DNA of 64,000 nt. Source: Dyadobacter fanqingshengii (GTDB lineage: Bacteria > Bacteroidota > Bacteroidia > Cytophagales > Spirosomataceae). The notes beneath the pieces are model-generated. The model did no database searches and had not been told where the DNA came from. It worked only from the letters and a program-made list of their open reading frames with translations. Within the stretch, counting starts at the first letter, position 1. The number at the start of each line of letters is the position of its first letter. The stretch covers positions 3,534,001 through 3,598,000 of the forward strand of contig NZ_CP098806.1 of assembly GCF_023822005.2 (NCBI RefSeq), read 5' to 3'. A program made the translations under genes and the position numbers. Of this stretch, positions 53,172 through 62,118 are shown piece after piece.

Positions 53172-55094
53172 CTAATGATTTGGGTTCCGGATGATTTTCG
53201 GATTGTTGTTGATCACCTCGTCTGTGATCAGAGAATAATAATTCCCTAACTGAAAACGATCTGCTCCGGTTACTCGGCTCAATTTCACAGGCTTATAAAT
53301 CCATTTGCCATTGTTGGGAGATCCCGGCTCATACACTTTGTACGACCATAAGGCCCAGGGTTGCGTGTTTCTTTTTGTCGCTTTTCCAAGATCTTTTGAA
53401 AGGTCTGCTGCGCTGATTGCATTGCCGTCCATAATGATGTGGGCGATTCTCCAGCGTTGAATATCGAAATGATAATGTCCTTCAAAAGCGAGCTCTACGC
53501 GACGCTCGTGCGCAATGCGGTCGAAAGTGATTTCTCCGGCAATGAGTGGTTTTGCAAGTCCGGCCCGTGCGCGAACCTGGTTCATATATCCGGCCGCAAC
53601 GGCAGTTTGCCCCAATTCGAAAGCCGCCTCAGCTGCGTTCAGAAGCACTTCTGCGTAGCGGTAACGGATAAACCACACTTCACTATTCACCCCGCGCTGC
53701 CCCGATCCTACAACCGGATCAAGATATTTGCGCAGATAAAAACCGGTTTGCGCTGTGAATTCAAAGCCGTCGATGGGGCCGTCAAAGCCTACAACTTGTT
53801 CGGGAACCGTTTTGCCAGGCAATGTTTTTTGCGCGCCGCGGTCGTCACCACTTACTATGGAGCCATTTGCGAGCTGAAAACCGGCCCAAATGTCCACTGT
53901 TCTTCCTTTGAATGTCGTTCCGGGCAACATGACCGTCCCGCCAAGTCGCGCGTCGCGGCCTTCGAAAATATCCGTTTGGCTGGCATAATATAATGGCGCG
54001 CCGGCTGCATTGGTTGTTGGAATTCTGGCAAATGTGTTATCCAGTTTTTCAAATGCTTCCACGAAGTTCAAAGATGGATTTATTCTTCCGCCTTCCTCTT
54101 CCTCAGCACCGTAACGAGGCTGGTTCGAGCCCGTGAAATAGTGCACTTTGCCGCTTTGAAGCTTATAATCGTCCGCGAAGATCACTTCCGGGTTATTCGC
54201 CTTGTCATAGAAAATGCTGGCAAAATTTTCAGATAAATCGGGTTTTTTGTTGTAAAGCGAATAGGCCCCAACGCTTCCGCTGATGATTTCTTTGGCTGCA
54301 TTTAATGCTTTGGTATAATAACCCGTGGCCAGCGTAGCAGGAATCCCTACTTCACCGCCTGGCAGTGAAACGGAAGGCGTATTTGCACCATATTTAGCCA
54401 GTGAACCCGCATATAGCGCAGCCCGCGCCTGCATAGCCAGCACTGCTGCCTGTGTTACCCTCGATTTTTCAGCTGCATTGGCAGGAAGCTTTGCTTTGAT
54501 CTCATCCGCCTCTTTGATCACAAAATCATAGATTTCCGACTCCTTGGCCCTTGCATGTTGCAGGTAAGTAGGATCGCCGCTGAAATCGTAGGTCATGGGT
54601 TCGAGGATCAGGGGAACGCCGCCCATGCGTTTTACCAACTCAAAATAATAGGAAGCGCGCAGAAATCTGGCTTCGGCGAGATAACGTTCCTTTACAGCAG
54701 GTGAAAGTTTTTCGGCGGCTTCGCATTTTTGAATGAACAAATTCATCTCCCGAATGTAACCGTAATCCCAGATCGACCAGGTGTTGAAATCCCAGCCACT
54801 ATTTTGGAATTCTTTATAACGACCTGATTCCGACCAGAATGCTTCGTTGAAATCCGCTACCCGCGTCCAGCCGGTAAGGTTATCCAGACCAGGTCGCTCA
54901 AAATCACGGAAATTGCCCAGATCGACGTAACGGTTGTACAAATTTCCAAGCAGGGAAAGCACCTGTCCTTCGTCGCCCCAAACCTGTTCTTCGGTCAAAA
55001 TATTGGTTGGCGGCCGGTTCAGAAATTCGTCATCATTACAGCCCCAGCTAAGCAAAAGCATTATAAAAACGGGTATATAAAATATCTTTTTCAT
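53172..55094 (-). CDS. SusD/RagB-family nutrient-binding lipoprotein
   Basis: Surface lipoprotein of 640 residues; lipobox LSWGC gives Cys19. SusD-type helix LAEARFLRASYYFELVKRMGG (about 139-159), C-terminal AHERRVELAFEGHYHFDIQRW and end IIRNPNH. It is the longest SusD of the window and works with the SusC 16 bases upstream and the DUF3823 lipoprotein downstream. The following genes suggest a beta-linked glycan whose sugars are then oxidised or epimerised. Confidence 0.95.
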   Translation of the reverse strand: MKKIFYIPVFIMLLLSWGCNDDEFLNRPPTNILTEEQVWGDEGQVLSLLGNLYNRYVDLGNFRDFERPGLDNLTGWTRVADFNEAFWSESGRYKEFQNSGWDFNTWSIWDYGYIREMNLFIQKCEAAEKLSPAVKERYLAEARFLRASYYFELVKRMGGVPLILEPMTYDFSGDPTYLQHARAKESEIYDFVIKEADEIKAKLPANAAEKSRVTQAAVLAMQARAALYAGSLAKYGANTPSVSLPGGEVGIPATLATGYYTKALNAAKEIISGSVGAYSLYNKKPDLSENFASIFYDKANNPEVIFADDYKLQSGKVHYFTGSNQPRYGAEEEEGGRINPSLNFVEAFEKLDNTFARIPTTNAAGAPLYYASQTDIFEGRDARLGGTVMLPGTTFKGRTVDIWAGFQLANGSIVSGDDRGAQKTLPGKTVPEQVVGFDGPIDGFEFTAQTGFYLRKYLDPVVGSGQRGVNSEVWFIRYRYAEVLLNAAEAAFELGQTAVAAGYMNQVRARAGLAKPLIAGEITFDRIAHERRVELAFEGHYHFDIQRWRIAHIIMDGNAISAADLSKDLGKATKRNTQPWALWSYKVYEPGSPNNGKWIYKPVKLSRVTGADRFQLGNYYSLITDEVINNNPKIIRNPNH

Positions 55095-55110
55095 CTTGAT
55101 TTACAGGTTA

Positions 55111-58100
55111 TTAGATTGAAAGATTGATCCCAACGTTGACAAACTTGTTCTGCGGATATTGCAGCCCGTTATCATCCAATACTTCGGGATCAATGCCAAA
55201 TTCTTTCACATTGTCAATTGAGAATAAATTGTAGCCATTGATGTAGACCCTGGCGCGTTGCAGTTTTACTTTTTCCAACAGCGTTTTTGGCAAAGAATAA
55301 CCCAGTTCAATGGTTCTGGCGCGGATATACTTCACATTATGCAGCCAGAAAGTTGAATTTCTCTTGTAATTGCTGTGTCCGCCATCGTTGTAGCGAAGCG
55401 CGGGATATTTTCCGGGAACCCACTCACTGTTGAGGTCAAAAGGATCCTGACGATGCCATCTGTCGAGGAATATTTTGTTCAAAGCACCATCATTCTGATA
55501 AGCCCATCTTTGCTCCCAGTTCTGGTTCCAGGAATACATGGCACCACCGGAAAAGTCTGCATTAAAGCTTATTCCTTTCCAGTTGACTGCAAAATTCAAC
55601 CCGAAATTAATGTTTGGCTGGCCGTTTGTTGTGTAACCGATCGGGCGCTCGTCCAGGCCGTTGATGACATTATCGTTGTTGATATCTTTATAAATCAAAT
55701 CACCCGGCAGCAATGTGCGGTTGCCTTGTTCATCGATGTTAACCGGATACTCATTGATCTCCTGCTGCGACTGAAACTGCCCGATTGCCTCATAACCCCA
55801 GAAAATGTTGCTGTAACGGCCCTCATTGGAGTTTCTGTATTGATCCCAGGAGTTGTTGAAAACGGGTTTATAGGAAGAAACGAACTTAGTGCGGGAGAAC
55901 GACACATTGCCACCCATTGAATAGCCGATATCGCCCGATTTTCCATTGTAGGTCAATGCCAGTTCCCATCCCGATTGCGAATCACTGTTCACGTTTTCGT
56001 CTGGTAAAGCATAACCCAACTCACTGGGAACGAGTAAGTCATATTTCCGGCCCAGTAATCCTGTTCTTAACCGGTAAAAATAATCCACTGAACCCGTCAG
56101 CTTTGTTCCGAGCAAGGAAAAGTCTGCGCCTACGTCGGTAATTTTACTTTTAAACCAGGAAATGTTGTTAATAATCTGACCTTTATCACGAGACGTAACC
56201 ACTGCCGTTCCGCTCAAAATCGCATTTCCCTGATTGTAATTATAACCCGGCAAATAAGCATACGGATCCAGCGGGCGGTTTACATCATTGTTAAAAAGAA
56301 TGTTGTCATCCCCCAAAATCCCATAGGAAGCACGCAGTTTAAGATCATCCAGCAGGCTGTGCGAACCCAGCAGATTTTTCACAAATGACTCCTCTGTCAA
56401 TCTCCAACCCACAGACGCGGATGGAAAATAACCGACCCGGCGATCCGGCGCAAACTTCCAGGATGCGTCGCGGCGGGCGGACAACTCCACGTAATATTTG
56501 CCGGCATAATCGTAATTTACCCTACCGATATAGCCTATACGCGCGAGCTGATTATCCTTGTCGTCATATGTGTCCATCGTCGCGAAATACATCAAGGGAA
56601 GCACATTGGTTTTGGGAACCGAGTGCGCCCATTGCTCCTGATCGCGCTCTTCCTGGCGCTCTGCTACGAAAGTGGCGCCAATGGTGCTTTTGCCAAAAGT
56701 GTTGTTATAGCTCAATTGCCCCTGGTAAACATTGCGCATGATTTTCTGCGTGCGCCTTTCCCGCCAAGGGTTCGTGCTTCCGCCGGTTACTTTGTAAGTG
56801 TCGTCCGTCGGATTATAGGTGTAAGCTTCGTAAGTATATTCGTGTCCATTCAAAACACGGTCCCCGATGTAATAGGAGTACATTCCTTTGGCAACCAAAC
56901 CTTTAACGCCAGGGATCTTATATTCAGCGGTCATGTTGGTTTGCAATACGCGCCAGATGTCAGTCTGGTAACCACCCAATTTTTTGTTGTTATACGCCCA
57001 GTTGGTCTCATTATGCTTGATATCGTTGAGATACAGTGGGTTATCATTGGCATAAGGACGCTCGAACGGCCGGTTTCTCAGAATGGCGAAACGCGGCAGC
57101 CAATAATCGTCGCTGCCGGGTATGCCGGGCTGGTCCCTGGTTTCAATGCGCCCGTTGATCTGGACTCCGACTTTCAAACCATCCGTAATCTTTGCGTCAA
57201 CATTACTTTGCAGGTTGTTTCTGTTAAATGTAAACTCACGGCCCAAAACCGAATTCTGGCTCAGGCGCGTTGCCGAAATGTAATAGGATATCTTGTCCGA
57301 GCCACCCGTCATGTTCAGATTTACGGATGTGAGCGGCGAATTTTTCTTCACAATATAGTCCTTCCAATTGAAGCTCTTATAACCCATTTCTGTTCCGGCT
57401 TTGTACTTATCGAGTTCGGTTTGGGTGATGGAGGTTTTACCATACTGATTCATTTCCGCCTCTGCTTTCCCGAGCATCCATTGGTAAGAGTCGTTCACCA
57501 CATTCGGAAATCTCGACCAGTTTTGCCAGCCCGTGTACGCGTCCAGATTAATCGTATTCTTCGTTCCCGTCTTCCCTCTTTTCGTTGTAACCACCACAAC
57601 GCCATTTGCTGCACGAACCCCATAAATGGCCGCAGAAGCGTCTTTCAGAACGGTTATGCTTTCAATATCATTAGGTGAAATGTTGTTAAACTGCTTATCG
57701 TCCTGCTGAATTCCATCAATGACAAAGAGCGGATTTCCCATGTTCCTGATCTGCACCGTAGCGCTCGCTCCCGGGCGACCGTCAGGCATCCTGAATGTTA
57801 CGCCTGGTATTTTTCCGGCCAGTCCCGAGCTCACCGTTGAGCCACCATGCACACGATCCAGGTCCTTGCTCGTTACTGTTGCAATTGCTCCGGTTAACGA
57901 TTCCTTTTTTTGCGTTCCATAACCCACTACAACAACTTCTTCCAGCGATTTGTCGTCCACTTTCAATGTTACATCGAACGTGCTTTGCGCACCCGTAACC
58001 AACACTTCTTGCGACAAAAAACCAACAAAAGAGAATATCAGCGTGGTTTCACCGTCAGGAACCGTGATCGAGTATTTTCCTTTTTCGTCCGTTAATGTTC

Positions 58101-58614
58101 CGGTTTGCGTGCCTTTGAGCACCACACTTACACCCGGCAAGCCTGCGCCGGATTCTTCCTTAGCCGTTCCGGTTATCGTTTTATCGATGGTCAAATCTGT
58201 TGATTGAGAAACTGCCGGCTCCGTCTCCATCCCGACAATTTTCTCAGTCTGACTATCGGGCCGGATGACGATAAGGTTATTTTTTGCCTTGTAATGCAGC
58301 TCCATAGGCTTCAAAAGTGCATCCAACACATCCGCTAATGCACCGTTTTGGGCCCTTATGGACGCTCTTCTGTCGGACTGGATCAGTTTGGAACTGAAAA
58401 CGAATTTTACATTGGTTTGCTTTTCCAACTGCCCGAGGATCTTCTTAATGTCCTCGTTCTGAATGTCAACCGTAACTTTCTGGCTCAATGCAGATTGAGC
58501 TCTTCCATCATGTGCCCACGATATGCCTACAAAGAGACCTGCCAGGATGCATTGAATAAATGTTATTCGCATGAGTGTGATGAGAAAGTCTTCAAGTCGT
58601 CGAACTTTTTTCAT
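55111..58614 (-). CDS. SusC/RagA-family TonB-dependent transporter with STN signalling domain
   Basis: Outer-membrane transporter of 1167 residues. After the signal peptide (cleaved near GRAQS) comes an STN domain (about 45-115: IKKILGQLEKQTNVKFVFSS). It is followed by a carboxypeptidase-like domain (ITGTAKEESGAGLPGVSVV), EEVVVVGYGTQKK, the plug with TVLKDASAAIYGVRAANG, and the barrel ending NVGINLSI. The ATG at 58614 fits; an internal MRITFIQ start is possible. Its 253-base leader contains the second antisense-type terminator and a small inverted repeat AAGTAA/TTACTT (58691-58708). Confidence 0.95.
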   Translation of the reverse strand: MKKVRRLEDFLITLMRITFIQCILAGLFVGISWAHDGRAQSALSQKVTVDIQNEDIKKILGQLEKQTNVKFVFSSKLIQSDRRASIRAQNGALADVLDALLKPMELHYKAKNNLIVIRPDSQTEKIVGMETEPAVSQSTDLTIDKTITGTAKEESGAGLPGVSVVLKGTQTGTLTDEKGKYSITVPDGETTLIFSFVGFLSQEVLVTGAQSTFDVTLKVDDKSLEEVVVVGYGTQKKESLTGAIATVTSKDLDRVHGGSTVSSGLAGKIPGVTFRMPDGRPGASATVQIRNMGNPLFVIDGIQQDDKQFNNISPNDIESITVLKDASAAIYGVRAANGVVVVTTKRGKTGTKNTINLDAYTGWQNWSRFPNVVNDSYQWMLGKAEAEMNQYGKTSITQTELDKYKAGTEMGYKSFNWKDYIVKKNSPLTSVNLNMTGGSDKISYYISATRLSQNSVLGREFTFNRNNLQSNVDAKITDGLKVGVQINGRIETRDQPGIPGSDDYWLPRFAILRNRPFERPYANDNPLYLNDIKHNETNWAYNNKKLGGYQTDIWRVLQTNMTAEYKIPGVKGLVAKGMYSYYIGDRVLNGHEYTYEAYTYNPTDDTYKVTGGSTNPWRERRTQKIMRNVYQGQLSYNNTFGKSTIGATFVAERQEERDQEQWAHSVPKTNVLPLMYFATMDTYDDKDNQLARIGYIGRVNYDYAGKYYVELSARRDASWKFAPDRRVGYFPSASVGWRLTEESFVKNLLGSHSLLDDLKLRASYGILGDDNILFNNDVNRPLDPYAYLPGYNYNQGNAILSGTAVVTSRDKGQIINNISWFKSKITDVGADFSLLGTKLTGSVDYFYRLRTGLLGRKYDLLVPSELGYALPDENVNSDSQSGWELALTYNGKSGDIGYSMGGNVSFSRTKFVSSYKPVFNNSWDQYRNSNEGRYSNIFWGYEAIGQFQSQQEINEYPVNIDEQGNRTLLPGDLIYKDINNDNVINGLDERPIGYTTNGQPNINFGLNFAVNWKGISFNADFSGGAMYSWNQNWEQRWAYQNDGALNKIFLDRWHRQDPFDLNSEWVPGKYPALRYNDGGHSNYKRNSTFWLHNVKYIRARTIELGYSLPKTLLEKVKLQRARVYINGYNLFSIDNVKEFGIDPEVLDDNGLQYPQNKFVNVGINLSI

Positions 58615-58626
58615 ATTTTTGAATGA

Positions 58627-58756
58627 ATTTGTTGGTTAAGGAGATTATTCAACGAAATCTTCCCTTGCATTCACCGCAAAAGTGGATGTAAAGTAATGTC
58701 AGTTACTTGGGGGAATCCTGAGATCAGCCATGCTGGAACATGGCTGGTCTTTTTTT
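58627..58756 (+). ncRNA. Candidate antisense RNA opposite the fourth susC leader
   Basis: A plus-strand RNA of about 130 bases is inferred. TATTTTTG (58614-58621, exact TAnnTTTG) touches the complement of the susC start codon, and a terminator with seven T ends at 58756. No plus-strand gene leads into it. The layout repeats that at 38544-38661: same distance class (about 95-110 bases) from start codon to hairpin and the same relation to fecR. The 5' end is not fixed by any -33 element. Confidence 0.4.
58722..58756 (+). terminator. Plus-strand hairpin with T7 in the susC leader (second copy)
   Basis: Eleven-base stem GATCAGCCATG / CATGGCTGGTC with one wobble pair, loop CTGGAA, then seven T. 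Compared with 38625-38661, most stem bases differ yet pair, while the ATG/CAT closing pairs, the loop CnGGAA and the T7A end are kept. Confidence 0.75.
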
Positions 58757-58867
58757 ATGTCAAATCGGGTAGGTTTATGTCATAAGCAGCGGCATTTAAA
58801 TTTGAAAATGTTGATTATACGTCCGGCAATTGTTTAACAAATACTTCTCTAAGACTACTTCGGTCAT

Positions 58868-60043
58868 TTACTTACAACCTTTTCCTATAATCGAAACCTG
58901 ATTTTCATTAACCTCGTATTGTGCATCCAAAGCATTACAGATCGCTTCCAGCTTTTCTTTGAACGGCTGACCAATCAGCGTTGCATTCAACGTGCAATTG
59001 GCCATTTTTACCTTATCATAACTGATTTGCACATTGTAGACGTGCTCCAAGGTCCGGAACACTTCATGAATGGGTGTTTCATCAAAGACAAAACCTTGTT
59101 TCAGAATATCCATATCCACGGCCAGTTCCTTGATGTGGTCATCCAGTTTAATGATTTTCCCGCTTTCTTTTGAAAATGCTATTTTCTGATCCTGACTAAG
59201 TGTAATTCCAGTCAGCGCCGGTTTATCTGATTCCTCGTCGATTTCCTTTTTATCCAGATTATTGATTGAAAAAACGGATACGGTTCCTGTTTTCACCTCC
59301 ACGCGTATGTCCTTATTTGCTTCCGATGCGTCAATCATAAAACTGGTCCCCAACACTTTGGTAGCCAAACCGTAAGTATAAACCAGAAATGGTTTTTCGC
59401 GATTTTTTACAATTTCAAAAAACGCCTTACCAGTCAGTGTAACTTCCCTCCGCTTCGCATTGGCAACTTCCGAATAACTCAAATGTCCACCCGGCTGCAA
59501 AACCACTGAGCTGCCATCTGCCAGCAGGATCGTCATCGGCTTTTTGGTATCATTATTCCTCTGAACCATGCCCGTGTAGGCGTTTTGTTCAACAGCTGCA
59601 ACTTCACCGGCACGCCCTAATCCCTGTTTATAGTAAAACCAATAGCTCACCGATCCGATGCCCAATATCAACGCCGCAGAAGCCGCAACCCTGATCCAGC
59701 GCCAACCTGAAACCACTCTGGCCTGAGTGGCCGGCTCATCGATTTCTGAAAATTCGCTGGACTGACTGTGCATTTGGCTCTCAACAGCATTCCACATGCG
59801 CTCACTCTGTTTTTTCGTTGGCTGATCTCTGCCGGTGTCCCTGGCGAGCAGGATTACATATTCACGGGCGGCTTCAACTGTCTGTTTTTTATCAGGATTA
59901 TTTTCCAAAAAAATTTGCCACTTTCTATCGCTTAAAGCGTCGGGATGCATCACCCATGCGATAAATTCATCGCTTCGGATCAATTCCGTCAGAGAGTAAG
60001 GGTCATGCGTCATATCAAAGGGATGCAAAATTTCGTCTTTCAT
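58868..60043 (-). CDS. FecR-family anti-sigma factor
   Basis: Inner-membrane regulator of 391 residues. N-terminal cytoplasmic domain with FIAWVMHPDALSDRKWQIFL (about 28-47), membrane segment VAASAALILGIGSVSYWFYY (near 119-138), periplasmic FecR domain (MTILLADGSSVVLQPGGHL, GKAFFEIVKNREKPF, GLATKVLGTSFMID) and a C-terminal domain with FDETPIHEVFRTLEHVYNV. A second ATG ten codons in (60013) is possible. It is 63 bases downstream of the sigma gene and 253 bases upstream of susC. Confidence 0.94.
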   Translation of the reverse strand: MKDEILHPFDMTHDPYSLTELIRSDEFIAWVMHPDALSDRKWQIFLENNPDKKQTVEAAREYVILLARDTGRDQPTKKQSERMWNAVESQMHSQSSEFSEIDEPATQARVVSGWRWIRVAASAALILGIGSVSYWFYYKQGLGRAGEVAAVEQNAYTGMVQRNNDTKKPMTILLADGSSVVLQPGGHLSYSEVANAKRREVTLTGKAFFEIVKNREKPFLVYTYGLATKVLGTSFMIDASEANKDIRVEVKTGTVSVFSINNLDKKEIDEESDKPALTGITLSQDQKIAFSKESGKIIKLDDHIKELAVDMDILKQGFVFDETPIHEVFRTLEHVYNVQISYDKVKMANCTLNATLIGQPFKEKLEAICNALDAQYEVNENQVSIIGKGCK

Positions 60044-60106
60044 AAGGAAAGAGCGAGCAATTGGCGAAATGACCCCTCGAAAATTTAATTTTTTTACAAA
60101 AAAATT

Positions 60107-60748
60107 CTAAAAAATGCCTAACAAGCAGAAAATGAGACTTGAAATAAGGAGAATTTGCCGGTTAAGGCGAAGGGAAGTAAGTGCTTTATAAATGAAATTG
60201 CGGACTGACTTCTCGCTTACACCCATGATGCCGGCGATTTCTTCAATGCTGAAATCATCAAAATATCGCAGTGTCAGCGCTTCAACTTGCCGCTCGGGAA
60301 GCTGTGCAAGTAAATTTTGGATTTGTCTAACCCTTAATGATGCAGACTCGACGTCAATAAGTAATGTTTCCGAGTTTCCTCCATTGGCCGGAGTTTCCTG
60401 GTCTGCCAACAGGGTAATTTCTTCCGTAACCGGAAATTTATCCCGGGCCAGATGAATTCTCCTGCGCAGCGCACGATAGAGGTAAAATTTGACGGAGGTT
60501 ATTTTATCGGTGAGGTTATTGCGCAATCGCCAGACATCAATAAAAACATCCTGGACTGCATCTTCGACGATGGCCGAGTTTGGGGAGAGTTTGCTTCCGT
60601 AGTTGTAAAGCGTGCGGTGGTATTTTTCGAAAATAATGGTAAATGCCTGCTCATCTCCTTCACGGATTCGCTGCCATAACTGCTGGTCCGTTTTTTCCCC
60701 GATGAAGGCCTCAAAATTAATCACCGCTTTGTCCGTTTTTACTAACAA
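60107..60748 (-). CDS. ECF-type RNA polymerase sigma factor with non-ATG start
   Basis: FecI-like sigma factor of up to 213 residues. Region 2 is at about 30-100 (DEQAFTIIFEKYHRTLYNYG, VEDAVQDVFIDVWRLRNN), region 4 at about 135-190 (LPERQVEALTLRYFDDFS, IEEIAGIMGVSEKSVRNFIY), and the end is hydrophobic (LLISSLIFCLLGIF). No ATG is available before region 2: the frame opens with TTG at 60748, with a GTG at 60724 as alternative, and is closed by TAG upstream. An out-of-frame ATGCCTTGTTAG overlaps the TTG. Weak starts suggest low expression. It heads the region-6 cascade. Confidence 0.9.
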   Translation of the reverse strand: MLVKTDKAVINFEAFIGEKTDQQLWQRIREGDEQAFTIIFEKYHRTLYNYGSKLSPNSAIVEDAVQDVFIDVWRLRNNLTDKITSVKFYLYRALRRRIHLARDKFPVTEEITLLADQETPANGGNSETLLIDVESASLRVRQIQNLLAQLPERQVEALTLRYFDDFSIEEIAGIMGVSEKSVRNFIYKALTSLRLNRQILLISSLIFCLLGIF

Positions 60749-60851
60749 GGCATAAAGCTAAATAATTATTCTTAAAATACTATTTGAAATGGTTTGGTTT
60801 TGGCAAAAGTGTAACCGGGGGAGAATGAAAAATTATGTGATTTCTTTTCAC

Positions 60852-60895
60852 AAAAAATAGGGATGATAGGACATTGATACGTCCTGTCATCCCTA
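60852..60895 (-). terminator. Terminator after serC
   Basis: Fifteen-base stem TAGGGATGATAGGAC / GTCCTGTCATCCCTA with one mismatch and an eight-base loop; on the minus strand it runs into TTTTTTG. It lies 26 bases past the serC stop codon. Confidence 0.9.
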
Positions 60896-60920
60896 TGGTC
60901 ACTCCATGCTGTGTTTTTAT

Positions 60921-61994
60921 TTATGCATTGCCCAATTCATACACCAGTCTCTCAACTGCATCATATGACGTTGCCGGGAAGTTGGCGATGCGGAGCTGGG
61001 AGCTTTTAAATTCTCCATAGCCGCTGCCGATCACCATGCCTTTTTCCTTGATTTTCTTAATAATATCTCCTGCCGGTGCCTCGACATTTGCCACCACCAC
61101 GGTTTGCGAGCGATTCTCGATTTCTTTTACGAATGAAGAAAATCCATTGGTTTTCTCAATGAAATCGTAGATCAGAGCGGCCTTTTGCTCAGTCGCCTTC
61201 CTGATTTCTACAACGCCGATTTTATTAAAATCCTCTGCAATTTTACCTAACAGGTAGATTCCCATTACATTAGGCGTTGCAGGCGTTTCATTATTCAGCG
61301 CATTTTTCCAAAGCGTTGGCAAGTCATTGTGTGCACCAATTGAATACTGACTCTTGATCTGCTTCGCTTTTTCCAAACATTTTTCACTCACGATCCAAAC
61401 TCCCAATCCTGCCGGCAGCCCAAATGCTTTTTGCACAGAAAAGAATGCTGTATCGATCAGATTGTAATCCAGATCAGGATATGGGGCGGATGACACCATA
61501 TCAACGGCGATGAATTTGTCCGGGTTTTTCTGTTTCAGCTTATGGATTTCACTCACAGGCATTTGCACGCCTGAACTGGTTTCGTTATGCGTGACGCAGA
61601 TCAATTCGGCATATTCAGGAACTTCGATCTCGTCTGCGGTAAAGCCTTCGCCCATGGGCTTCTCATACTTATGCGCATATTTATTCAACGCCGTTGAATA
61701 CTCACAGAATTTCTTTGAGAATGATCCATTAACGAGGTGAAAGCTTTCCAGCTCTACACAGCTGAATAAAATCCGCTCCCACGCCTCAGAAGCGGAGCCC
61801 AGGAACATTATGGCATGTGTATCAGGAACATTCAAAAGAATGCGCAGCTGATCGACGGTAAACTTATGCAAGTCGCGATACTGCTGGCTGCGATGCGAAA
61901 TCGACCCTAGCTGACCGCTGACGAAGCTTTGTAAATGCTGCTCAAATGTGGGGTAGAGCTGAGCGGGGCCTGGCGTGAAGTATGTAAGAGACAT
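60921..61994 (-). CDS. serC: Phosphoserine aminotransferase
   Basis: PLP-dependent class-V aminotransferase of 357 residues. It turns 3-phosphohydroxypyruvate into phosphoserine and, in the DXP-dependent vitamin B6 route, handles the 4-phosphoerythronate-derived ketoacid. It starts with the family-typical LTYFTPGPAQLYPTF; the PLP lysine is in FFSVQKAFGLPAGLGVW (about 181-197). VTHNETSSGVQMPVSEI (134-150) is also conserved. It lies 124 bases downstream of the serA fusion, on the same strand. The gap holds a CATTCA-type repeat like those before yqeY and pdxJ. Confidence 0.93.
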   Translation of the reverse strand: MSLTYFTPGPAQLYPTFEQHLQSFVSGQLGSISHRSQQYRDLHKFTVDQLRILLNVPDTHAIMFLGSASEAWERILFSCVELESFHLVNGSFSKKFCEYSTALNKYAHKYEKPMGEGFTADEIEVPEYAELICVTHNETSSGVQMPVSEIHKLKQKNPDKFIAVDMVSSAPYPDLDYNLIDTAFFSVQKAFGLPAGLGVWIVSEKCLEKAKQIKSQYSIGAHNDLPTLWKNALNNETPATPNVMGIYLLGKIAEDFNKIGVVEIRKATEQKAALIYDFIEKTNGFSSFVKEIENRSQTVVVANVEAPAGDIIKKIKEKGMVIGSGYGEFKSSQLRIANFPATSYDAVERLVYELGNA

Positions 61995-62060
61995 TTATGA
62001 ATGACTGAATTTTGAATGAGCGAATGACTGACCGGGTCGACGGTGCGATGAGTGAATAAA
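61995..62060. repeat. CATTCA-type leader repeat upstream of serC
   Basis: Short repeats GAATGACTGAA, GAATGAGCGAATGACTG and GATGAGTGAAT begin just upstream of the serC start. Read along the serC transcript they give CATTCGCTCATTCAAAATT and CAGTCATTCATAA before the ATG. This is the same pattern as in the leaders of yqeY (13590-13619) and pdxJ (13757-13782). Confidence 0.65.
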
Positions 62061-62118
62061 ATGCAGGCGGCCGTGCGATAATTAGCCTATTGGCATGTTA
62101 AATCTTCGTTTATCGACC

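Noticed and set aside
56623..57678. Open frame of 351 codons on the plus strand
   Set aside because: It lies wholly inside the minus-strand SusC gene, has no recognisable domains or plausible start context, and its residues (many Ile, Val, Arg, Phe, Cys) are typical of the reverse strand of a well-coded gene.
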